Shown here piece by piece: positions 52,325 to 59,955 of a stretch of DNA of 64,000 nt; the stretch's first letter is position 1, and each line of letters opens with the position of its first letter. The position numbers and the translations under genes are program-made. The stretch is from Dyadobacter sp. CY261 (GTDB lineage Bacteria; Bacteroidota; Bacteroidia; Cytophagales; Spirosomataceae). Where the stretch lies: positions 62,001-126,000 of the forward strand of contig NZ_JAKCPW010000015.1 in the NCBI RefSeq assembly GCF_021440085.1, given 5' to 3'. Below the pieces are notes generated by a model, which was given only the letters and a program-made list of their open reading frames with translations, searched no databases and was not told where the DNA came from.

Positions 52325-54103
52325 ATGAAGACATTGAGATTTTCAAAGATAGCGCTGGTTGCGATTTTCGGGCTGATATCGTATTCGTGCCAGGAGAGTT
52401 TTCTGGATAAACCCGCACTGGGATCGTTGAGCGACGCCCAGTTGACCACGAAAGCAGGCGTGCAAAGCTTGTTGGTAGGCGCTTACGCAGCATTGGATGG
52501 CAACGGTGTAGGAGCTGCCAGTGCCTGGGACGCTGCCGCCGACAACTGGATTTACGGCAGTATCGCCGGTGGAGATGCCAAGAAGGGCAGTGATGGTGCG
52601 GATCAGCCGGGGATTAACTCCATTATGATTTACAGCGCAGGCCCGAGCAACGGATTCTTCAACAGCAAATGGCGCGCAGCCTATGAGGGTATTAACCGCG
52701 CCAATACCGTGCTGAAATTTGTCCCCCTCGTTACGTCGGGTATGACCGACGCCGAAAAAACCGATTATTCGGCCCAGGCGCGTTTCCTTCGCGGACATTA
52801 TTATTCGGAACTGAAGAAAATGTTCAATATGGTGCCCTGGGTGGATGAAAATACACCCGATCCGGCGGCGGTGAAGAATGACGCCGATATCTGGCCGAAC
52901 ATTGAAGCGGATTTCAAGTTTGCGATGGACAACCTTCCCGCCACACAATCCGATGTAGGCCGCGTGAACAAATGGGCCGCTGCGGCGTATCTGGCCAAGA
53001 CGCTTTTGTACGAGAAAAAATACGCCGATGCAAAGACTATCTTCGATCAGGTGATCACACAAGGCGTGACCAGCAATGGTTTGAAATATGACCTGTTGCC
53101 TAAATACCAGGACAACTTCGATGCTGCTCAAAAAAACCTCGCTGAGTCGGTTTTTGCGATCCAAATGGCTGCCAACGACGGTACCAACACGATCGACAAT
53201 GCCAACACGGGCGGTATGCTGAACTTTCCTTACAATTCGCCGTTCCGTTGCTGCGGGTTCTATCAGCCGAGTGTCGACCTGGCCAACTCTTTCCAAACCG
53301 ATGCAGCTGGTCTGCCGAAAGTGGCCGATTACAATGCAACGATACTGAAAAACGATATGGGTATCAAATCGGAAGCTGCATTTGCGCCGGATGGTACTAC
53401 GGCGCTCGACCCGCGCATCGACTGGACAGTAGGCCGCAGGGGCATCCCGTTCCTCGACTGGGGTAACCACCCGGGCCAGACCTGGATCCGCGACCAAAGC
53501 TACGCCGGCCCTTATTCGCCTAAGAAGAATATGTACTGGCAGGCAACCCAGGATAAATATTCTGATCAGCATTCGTGGGCTCCGGGAACGGCCATCAATG
53601 TTCAGGTGATCCGTTTTGCCGACGTGTTGCTGATGGCGGCCGAGGTGGAAGCGCAGCAGAACAACCTTGCGAAAGCACAGGAATATGTGAACCGCGTGCG
53701 TGCACGTGCCGCAAAACCCGAGAGCTGGGTGTACACTTACAACGATCCGAGTAAGCCCATGGGTGGTTTTACCAAAACACCGGCCGCGAATTACAAAATC
53801 GCGCAATATCCTGCGGGTGCATTTGCTGCCAAGGGGAAGGACGGCGCATTGGCCGCGATTTACTTCGAACGGAAGCTTGAACTGGCTATGGAAGGCCACC
53901 GTTTCTTCGATTTGTCGCGCTGGGGCATTGCCGAGCAGACGCTCAACGCTTACATCGCATTTGAAGGTAAGGTTACGCCGGACGTGAGAGGCGGCAAGTT
54001 CCTGAAAAATGTGAACGAGTACTATCCGATCCCGCAACGGCAGATCGATTTGAGTACCAAAAACGGTGTCTCTTCATTGAAACAGAATCCCGGTTACCAA
54101 TAA
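52325..54103 (+). CDS. SusD/RagB-family lipoprotein of the second locus
   Basis: 592 residues. Lipobox ISYSC at about Cys22 (SCQESFLDKPALGSLSD), helical SusD segments (YEGINRANTVLKF, QARFLRGHYYSELKKMF) and the C-terminal family block YFERKLELAMEGHRFFDLSRWG, ending YYPIPQRQI and QNPGYQ. Surface-exposed partner of the STN-type SusC 25 bases upstream; followed by a strong terminator. Substrate unknown, as no glycosidase accompanies this pair. Confidence 0.96.
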   Translation: MKTLRFSKIALVAIFGLISYSCQESFLDKPALGSLSDAQLTTKAGVQSLLVGAYAALDGNGVGAASAWDAAADNWIYGSIAGGDAKKGSDGADQPGINSIMIYSAGPSNGFFNSKWRAAYEGINRANTVLKFVPLVTSGMTDAEKTDYSAQARFLRGHYYSELKKMFNMVPWVDENTPDPAAVKNDADIWPNIEADFKFAMDNLPATQSDVGRVNKWAAAAYLAKTLLYEKKYADAKTIFDQVITQGVTSNGLKYDLLPKYQDNFDAAQKNLAESVFAIQMAANDGTNTIDNANTGGMLNFPYNSPFRCCGFYQPSVDLANSFQTDAAGLPKVADYNATILKNDMGIKSEAAFAPDGTTALDPRIDWTVGRRGIPFLDWGNHPGQTWIRDQSYAGPYSPKKNMYWQATQDKYSDQHSWAPGTAINVQVIRFADVLLMAAEVEAQQNNLAKAQEYVNRVRARAAKPESWVYTYNDPSKPMGGFTKTPAANYKIAQYPAGAFAAKGKDGALAAIYFERKLELAMEGHRFFDLSRWGIAEQTLNAYIAFEGKVTPDVRGGKFLKNVNEYYPIPQRQIDLSTKNGVSSLKQNPGYQ

Positions 54104-54136
54104 GCAAGCTAATACCAAGGGTGGCGACCTTCGCTG

Positions 54137-54166
54137 AAAGAGGCGGTTTATAACTGCCTCTTTTTG
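54137..54166 (+). terminator. Intrinsic terminator after second susD
   Basis: Twelve-bp stem AAAGAGGCGGTT / AACTGCCTCTTT (one wobble) with loop TAT, ending in a T-run. Confidence 0.85.
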
Positions 54167-54197
54167 TTTATAATAGAAGGGGTTATTAATTGGGCTT

Positions 54198-55724
54198 ATG
54201 AATTTGTTAAAATGGCTTTCGGGCTTGCTGGTCATCGGAATTTTTGTTGCCATGGTGGCAGTCCAGTCGTGCGGGCCAGCGGGCGGGTCGGGCGAAAAAG
54301 AATTGACGGGCGAGCTGGCCGCGGGCAGGGATGCCGCCAAACGCTATTGTAGTACTTGCCATTTGCCCGTCGATCCTGCATTGCTGGATAAGGATACCTG
54401 GAAAAACCAGGTGTTGCCTGCCATGGCACCGTATCTGGGGATCGAGGTTTGGCAGAAAAGCCAATATTTTGCCAGCGAAAAATCAGCAATGCCCATTGCT
54501 GAATGGATGAACATCGTCGCATACTACGATTCGCTGGCACCAGCCAGCCTGTCTGCGGCTCATTCGCCGGCGGCGGTCAGCCCGGATTGGGCAAATTTTA
54601 AGCTTAAAACACCCGCCAGCGATACGGCCCGGCTGGCAACCACGACGATGGTGGCTATCGACACAGCATCCAAAGCCGTTTTTACCAGCAGCTCGGAGGT
54701 TTCGTCACTAATAAAATGGAATAATACTTTTAAAAAGGAAGAAATGGCTTTATTGCCTTCGCCTGCCATTCATGTCTCTTTTTCGGGCTCGCCGATAGTG
54801 ACGGCGGTAGGGGAGATGAAGGCTTATGATGTAAGCCAGGGTGAACTTTATCGCCTTGAACCAACAGGCAAACCGGATGCGCAACCTTTTATTACCGGCT
54901 TACGACGGCCGCTGCATACCACCGAAGCAGATTTCAACCGCGACGGGAAAACGGATTACGCCGTTTCCGCCTTTGGGCACGCCCTGGGCGGGTTGTATGT
55001 ATTTATGCAAATGGACAAAGGAAAGTTTGAAAAAATACCTGTTCGTGAAGTAGCGGGTGCGACGCAGTCCGTTACCGGGGATTTCAATGGCGATGGTTGG
55101 CCGGATATTATCGCATTATTCGCACATGCCGACGAGGGAATCTGGCTTTTTACCAATAATCAGAAAGGTGGTTTTTCAGAGAAGAACCTGCTCCGCTTTC
55201 CACCGGTTTACGGCTCATCGAGCTTTCAGTTGGCCGATTTCAACCGCGATGGAAAGCCGGATATTCTTTACACCGCGGGCGACAACAGCGACTACTCCCG
55301 TATTTTAAAGCCTTATCACGGCATTTATATTTTTCTTAATCAAGGAAACTTCCAATTTGAACAAAATTGGTTTTACCCTGTGAATGGCGCCACCAAGGCG
55401 ATGGCCGCCGACTTTGACCGAGACGGCGACCCCGACATTGCTTCGGTTGCATTCTTCGCGGATTTGCATCACAATCCGGCTGAGAAATTTCTTTATTTCA
55501 GAAATGAGTCGCCTGCAACGAGCGGTTTAAAATTTCAACCATTTTCGCCACCCATTTCCGGGCTCGGCCGCTGGATTTGTATGGATGTCAATGACTGGGA
55601 TGGCGACGGCGATCCGGATATTGTTTTGGGAAATTATTCAAAAGGTTTTTTGAACCAGGAAGAGGTGAAGGCGGATTGGAATGTGTATCTGCCGTTTTTG
55701 GTTTTGGAGAATGCCAACCAATGA
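54198..55724 (+). CDS. FG-GAP/VCBS-repeat lipoprotein with cytochrome c motif
   Basis: 508 residues. Lipoprotein signal with Cys25 (VAVQSC), then a c-type heme motif CSTCH at 51-55 followed by WKNQVLPAMAPYLG, and a beta-propeller of FG-GAP/VCBS repeats with Ca-binding turns (DFNRDGKTDYAV, DFNGDGWPDIIAL, DFNRDGKPDILY, DFDRDGDPDIASV, DWDGDGDPDIVLG). The fusion puts a redox heme next to a likely binding propeller at the cell surface. It lies 94 bases after susD beyond a terminator, so it may be co-regulated or independent. Confidence 0.9.
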   Translation: MNLLKWLSGLLVIGIFVAMVAVQSCGPAGGSGEKELTGELAAGRDAAKRYCSTCHLPVDPALLDKDTWKNQVLPAMAPYLGIEVWQKSQYFASEKSAMPIAEWMNIVAYYDSLAPASLSAAHSPAAVSPDWANFKLKTPASDTARLATTTMVAIDTASKAVFTSSSEVSSLIKWNNTFKKEEMALLPSPAIHVSFSGSPIVTAVGEMKAYDVSQGELYRLEPTGKPDAQPFITGLRRPLHTTEADFNRDGKTDYAVSAFGHALGGLYVFMQMDKGKFEKIPVREVAGATQSVTGDFNGDGWPDIIALFAHADEGIWLFTNNQKGGFSEKNLLRFPPVYGSSSFQLADFNRDGKPDILYTAGDNSDYSRILKPYHGIYIFLNQGNFQFEQNWFYPVNGATKAMAADFDRDGDPDIASVAFFADLHHNPAEKFLYFRNESPATSGLKFQPFSPPISGLGRWICMDVNDWDGDGDPDIVLGNYSKGFLNQEEVKADWNVYLPFLVLENANQ

Positions 55725-55816
55725 TGTGCTCTGTGCCCCCCGATCGTGCCGGCCGGTATACCAATGTATAGTGGTAACCTTGGAGTAAGTACTCGATCTT
55801 GGAAGTGTGCTTGGGG

Positions 55817-55867
55817 TAATTTTGTACTGCCGCCCGGCTTCTGTGACTGGTTGCAACCATCAGTCAC
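55817..55867 (+). promoter_or_regulatory. Candidate promoter and 25-bp inverted repeat before yceI-like gene
   Basis: TAATTTTG at 55817-55824 matches the -7 consensus. Downstream, GTGACTG (55843-55849) and CAGTCAC (55861-55867) are perfect arms around a nearly palindromic core (GGTTGCAACC). This could be an operator or a leader hairpin. No -33 box at the right spacing. Confidence 0.45.
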
Positions 55868-55911
55868 GAGCCAGGTTTGAAGTATTCATACCATCCAAAC
55901 ACATCGAAATC

Positions 55912-56445
55912 ATGTCCCAGACAACGTGGAATGTGGACGTTGCACATTCAGAAGTTCAGTTTAAAGTAAAACATCTCGTTATCTCGACCGTAACCGGCTT
56001 TTTCCGCACATTCAGCGGTTCTGCACTGACCAACGGCGATAGTTTCGAGAATGCAAATGTCAATTTTACGATCGACGTCAACAGCGTAGACACTGGTCAG
56101 CCAGGTCGTGACGAGCATTTGCGCAATGCCGATTTTTTCGAAGCAGAGAAATTTCCCGAGTTTCGTTTTGTTTCTACATCCCTGAAAAAGGACAAAGGCG
56201 ATCTGTACAAACTCGTAGGTGACCTGACGATCAAAGGAGTTACCAAAGAAGTGGAGCTGGCGGCCGAATACGGCGGTACCGAGCGTGATCCATGGGGTAA
56301 TACCAAGGTAGGTTTTGAAGTAAGCGGTACGATCGACCGCAAGGAGTTTGGCGTTACTTTCAATTCGCTGACCGAAACCGGAGGCCTTGCCCTGGGCGAG
56401 AACATCAAGATCCTGGCCAATATCCAGTTGGCCAAGCAAGCATAA
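55912..56445 (+). CDS. YceI-family protein
   Basis: 177 residues from ATG 55912 with no signal peptide, so probably cytoplasmic, as in many Bacteroidota copies. The YceI lipocalin-like barrel is clear: TWNVDVAHSEVQFKVKHLVIS, VNSVDTGQPGRDEHLRNADFFEAEKFPEFRF, LTIKGVTKEVEL and EFGVTFN. These proteins bind long isoprenoid chains or quinones. Closed by a terminator. Confidence 0.93.
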   Translation: MSQTTWNVDVAHSEVQFKVKHLVISTVTGFFRTFSGSALTNGDSFENANVNFTIDVNSVDTGQPGRDEHLRNADFFEAEKFPEFRFVSTSLKKDKGDLYKLVGDLTIKGVTKEVELAAEYGGTERDPWGNTKVGFEVSGTIDRKEFGVTFNSLTETGGLALGENIKILANIQLAKQA

Positions 56446-56474
56446 CAGTCATTATTTAGAGTAGCTGACGTGCG

Positions 56475-56507
56475 AGAGGGTGTCCTGTTTCAGTGGCACC
56501 CTCTTTT
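56475..56507 (+). terminator. Intrinsic terminator after yceI-like gene
   Basis: 8-bp stem AGAGGGTG / CACCCTCT with a 14-base loop, followed by four T. Confidence 0.7.
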
Positions 56508-56578
56508 CGCGATAAGGGGTTTTTGCTTTAATTTGCATGTCCTATTAAATTAGTAGATTATCAGCGCTCCCTTTTTAT

Positions 56579-57394
56579 ATGCATATTGAAATCAAGAATA
56601 AGCTGAATGACAAAGAGTTGTTCCGGATTAAGAGAATGAAGGAGGTGATTAAAACCACTAATCCTCACGGTCATAAAGAATATCTTGAAATCATTTACCT
56701 CACACAGGGGGATGGGCTGCACCAGATCGATCATCACCGCTTTCCGGTCCGTGGAAACAGTTTATACCTGGTAATGCCCGGCCAGATCCACAACTGGGCA
56801 TTGACAGCCATTCCCAAAGGATACGTGATCATGGTGCAAAAGGACTTCCTGCTCGGCCATCCGCTTTACGACGCGCTTTTTCAGACTTTCCCGCTCACAT
56901 TCGGCAGTGGTTATCACCTCGAACATACCGGACCGACGGTGCTGGGTATTTTTGAAAATATTGAAAATGAGCATACCGAACAACGCCCGAACTACCAGGC
57001 GATTATCCAGACTTATCTTTTACTGCTTTTCAACTTGCTCAAACGCGAAACGGCACAGGTCGATGAACGGCCTGAAACGCCGTTGCTCAAATCCTTTTTT
57101 GCCTTAGTGGGCACGAATTATAAAACCGTACGCGAGCTGGACTGGTACGCCCGTGAGCTGAATGTGACATCAAAGACACTGAATGCCCATTGCCGGAAGT
57201 TTCTCGATAAGACAGCCGGGGCCTTGATCTACGAAAAGCTGGCGACCGAAAGCAAGCGGTTGCTGCTCTATTCACAAGCCAATATAGGTGAGATAGCTTA
57301 TGATCTGGGATTTACCGATCCCTCCCATTTTAACAAATTTTTCAAAAAACAAACCGGCGTATTGCCAAGCATTTACCGGAAGGGCATTTCCTGA
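56579..57394 (+). CDS. AraC-family transcriptional regulator
   Basis: 271 residues. The N-terminal cupin-like half binds an effector (LEIIYLTQGDGLHQIDHHRFPVRGNSLYLVMPGQIHNW) and the C-terminal ~100 residues are the two-HTH AraC domain (LDWYARELNVTSKTLNAHCRKF, LLLYSQANIGEIAYDLGFTDPSHFNKFFKKQTGVLPSIYR). Lies 99 bases before the outer-membrane receptor on the same strand, which makes that receptor a candidate target. Confidence 0.94.
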   Translation: MHIEIKNKLNDKELFRIKRMKEVIKTTNPHGHKEYLEIIYLTQGDGLHQIDHHRFPVRGNSLYLVMPGQIHNWALTAIPKGYVIMVQKDFLLGHPLYDALFQTFPLTFGSGYHLEHTGPTVLGIFENIENEHTEQRPNYQAIIQTYLLLLFNLLKRETAQVDERPETPLLKSFFALVGTNYKTVRELDWYARELNVTSKTLNAHCRKFLDKTAGALIYEKLATESKRLLLYSQANIGEIAYDLGFTDPSHFNKFFKKQTGVLPSIYRKGIS

Positions 57395-57493
57395 ATATAC
57401 CAGAATTCGGACGGGAAGTACAAAAGTCTACTGACTTTGTAGGATTATTTTTACCGCATCAGCCAACACCATGGATGGCGGTTAATAACCCGT

Positions 57494-59953
57494 ATGAAGC
57501 TTTTTTTCCAAACAGCCTTGTTACTTTGCCTTATGGCCCCGGCCTGGGCACAGCGCCAGATGACCGTTACCGGCAAAATTACAGACAAGCAGTCGGGTAG
57601 GGGGCTCCCCTATGTTTCGGTGGCATTGTACAGCGCTGCTGATTCCACACTGATAAACGGCGTTCTGGCCGATGATCAGGGTGATTTTCGGTTTGAGAAG
57701 CTTGCTGTTGCAGGTTATTATCTGGAGATGCAGCTGATGGGCTACCATAATGCCCGGATGGCGTTGCCTGCATTCCCGGATGGGACAAGTACAATGGCGC
57801 TGCCGCCGGTTGCCATGCTGGCCGACGAGCGGCTGCTGAATGCGGTAGATGTGAAAGGAAACCGGGAATCCGTGGAAAGCCAAATCGATCGACAAGTATA
57901 CCGGGCCGGGCAATTCCTGGGTAGCCAGGGCGGCACAGCCATAGACGTGCTTCGGAATACGGCCTCGGTAACGGTAAACAGCGAAGGTGACATTACGCTG
58001 CGCGGCTCGACGGGCTTTCTGGTGCTGGTCAATGGCAAACCGGTACAAACCGAGCCGTCGGTGATACTTAGCCAGATTCCCGCGAACAGTATCGAGCATA
58101 TCGAGGTAATCACCAGCCCGTCGGCGCGTTACGATCCGGATGGCAAATCGGGAATCATCAACATTACTACGAAAGTAGCTGGAAGGGACAGTCAAAGCCT
58201 TGTGCTGAACATCCAGGGAGGTGTGCCATCCATAAAAACATATCATAACCTGAAAGCGCCGCAGCGTTTCGGGGCGGACGCCGCATGGGGACTCAAAGCA
58301 GGTAAATGGGAGGTGAATGTGAGCGGAAATTACCAGCGAAACGACATTGCGGGGCGGCGCACGGGCGACGTGAACACCACATTAGGCGACATTTTTACCT
58401 CCTTCCCTTCGGATGGCGAGCGAAGTTTAAAGCGGTACAATTACACGACCAGGGCCTCGGTGACTTTCACTGCCGACCCATTCCACGTGTTGTCGGCGGG
58501 TTTATACAAAGGTTATCGCTTCCAGTCGCGTCGGGCTGATCTGGTTTATCACAATAGTAAAACAAATATTGAAACCGGGGCGAATGTAGGTGCAATCACT
58601 TATTTCAACTCCAATGTCGCGCAAAAATCCAACGATGTCACGTTAGGTAACCTCGATTACACCCATCGTTTTGCAAACCAGTCGGAACTGGTGCTGTCGG
58701 GCCTGATAGAATCTGCAAAGCTCGACGGGCTGACTACGAATATCAATCTGGCTGAACCCGACCGCGATCGCACGTTACAGCATTCAAGGAACCCGAGTGA
58801 AAATCCATTGAATGCGTATCGTGTGCAAGGCGATTATTCAGTACCAATTGGGAAAGGAAAGTTGGAAACGGGTTATCAATATCGCAATCAGGTCCAGAAA
58901 GGAATCTTTCAATATCTCGATCAAAATCCGGAAAGCGGCGAATTTGTTCTCGTGCCGCAATTTTCAAGCCGGACGCGCGTGGAAAACCATATCCATTCAG
59001 TTTACGGACAGTACGGCGGAAAAGCGGGCAAATGGGCGTATTCCGGAGGCTTGCGTTATGAATATGCCACCCGTCGTTTCGAAGCGGCTGGTACCGGACC
59101 GCGGAAGCTTGAACTTTCCAATTTTTTTCCATCAGCGCAACTGCAATACCAGCCTGGCCATGGCTGGAGTGTCAAGGCAGGGTACACCCGACGTGTGCAA
59201 CGCTCCACAACCAACGAGTTGAACCCATTTCCTGAGCGAGAGCATTCGGAAACGCTCGAATCTGGCGATCCGGATATCCTGCCCGAATTTATCGGTCAGG
59301 CGGAGGTGGGGGCTGCGAAGGAGTTTGAAAAAGGCAGCGCATTTCTGACAGCGTACCATCAGCGCATTAAAAATGTGGTCAACCGTGTCAACAGCGTTTA
59401 TAATGACAGCATTATCAATCGCATTTATACCAACGCCGGCCGGGCCATATCATGGGGAATGGAGGCGGGTAGCACTGTGAACCTTGCCAAATGGTGGCAA
59501 TTGTATGCAGGCGCTAATGTGTACCGATACAAAATCGAGGGAGGACTTTTCCGTAATACCGTGGATGTAAACACGTCGTCGCTGGTATATTCTATCAATG
59601 CGAACACAACATTCAGGCTCACCCATGCATGGCAAGTGCAATGGGCCATTAACTATCTCTCAAAGCGGGTGACGGCGCAAGGCGAGGATTCCCGATTTGT
59701 AAACCCTTCATTGTCCGTCAAAAAGACATTCCTGAAAGGTAAACTTGCAGCCACCTTGCAATGGCAGAGTATGGATTTCGGGCTATTGGATGCAAATCAG
59801 CAACGCATCACGACCTGGGGAAAGGAATTTTATACAACCACCAACTACATACAGGAAACAGACATTTTTCTCATTAACCTAAGCTACAATCTGAACCAGC
59901 TCACCAAAAAAGCCAAACTCCCGGCCAGCGAGTTTGGTGACCGGGAGTTTTGA
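57494..59953 (+). CDS. Outer-membrane beta-barrel receptor (second OMP_b-brl_3 type)
   Basis: 819 residues. Signal peptide (ALLLCLMAPAWAQ), carboxypeptidase-regulatory-like domain (~22-105), plug with QIPANSIEHIEVITSPSARYDPDGKSGIINITTK, then a barrel. Same architecture as the receptor at 39-41 kb. An AraC gene precedes it. The final codons encode both arms of a terminator-like hairpin (59915-59950), and its stop lies only two bases from the stop of the convergent S41 protease gene. Confidence 0.93.
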   Translation: MKLFFQTALLLCLMAPAWAQRQMTVTGKITDKQSGRGLPYVSVALYSAADSTLINGVLADDQGDFRFEKLAVAGYYLEMQLMGYHNARMALPAFPDGTSTMALPPVAMLADERLLNAVDVKGNRESVESQIDRQVYRAGQFLGSQGGTAIDVLRNTASVTVNSEGDITLRGSTGFLVLVNGKPVQTEPSVILSQIPANSIEHIEVITSPSARYDPDGKSGIINITTKVAGRDSQSLVLNIQGGVPSIKTYHNLKAPQRFGADAAWGLKAGKWEVNVSGNYQRNDIAGRRTGDVNTTLGDIFTSFPSDGERSLKRYNYTTRASVTFTADPFHVLSAGLYKGYRFQSRRADLVYHNSKTNIETGANVGAITYFNSNVAQKSNDVTLGNLDYTHRFANQSELVLSGLIESAKLDGLTTNINLAEPDRDRTLQHSRNPSENPLNAYRVQGDYSVPIGKGKLETGYQYRNQVQKGIFQYLDQNPESGEFVLVPQFSSRTRVENHIHSVYGQYGGKAGKWAYSGGLRYEYATRRFEAAGTGPRKLELSNFFPSAQLQYQPGHGWSVKAGYTRRVQRSTTNELNPFPEREHSETLESGDPDILPEFIGQAEVGAAKEFEKGSAFLTAYHQRIKNVVNRVNSVYNDSIINRIYTNAGRAISWGMEAGSTVNLAKWWQLYAGANVYRYKIEGGLFRNTVDVNTSSLVYSINANTTFRLTHAWQVQWAINYLSKRVTAQGEDSRFVNPSLSVKKTFLKGKLAATLQWQSMDFGLLDANQQRITTWGKEFYTTTNYIQETDIFLINLSYNLNQLTKKAKLPASEFGDREF

Positions 59954-59954
59954 A
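59915..59954. terminator. Terminator embedded in the receptor's last codons
   Basis: Ten-bp arms AAACTCCCGG (59915-59924) and CCGGGAGTTT (59941-59950) with a 16-base loop, followed by a T and flanked by A-rich sequence on the other side. It lies wholly inside the end of the coding region. Confidence 0.6.
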
Positions 59955-59955
59955 T

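Noticed and set aside
52343..54037. 564-codon open frame on the minus strand opposite susD
   Set aside because: It lies entirely antisense to a well-supported SusD gene, has no signal, domain or sensible composition (Arg/His/Val-rich), and is the kind of shadow frame produced by codon bias in GC-rich genes.
55588..55867. Several minus-strand frames of 70-90 codons upstream of the yceI-like gene
   Set aside because: All three frames are open by chance over the same promoter interval, with low-quality composition and no conserved pattern.
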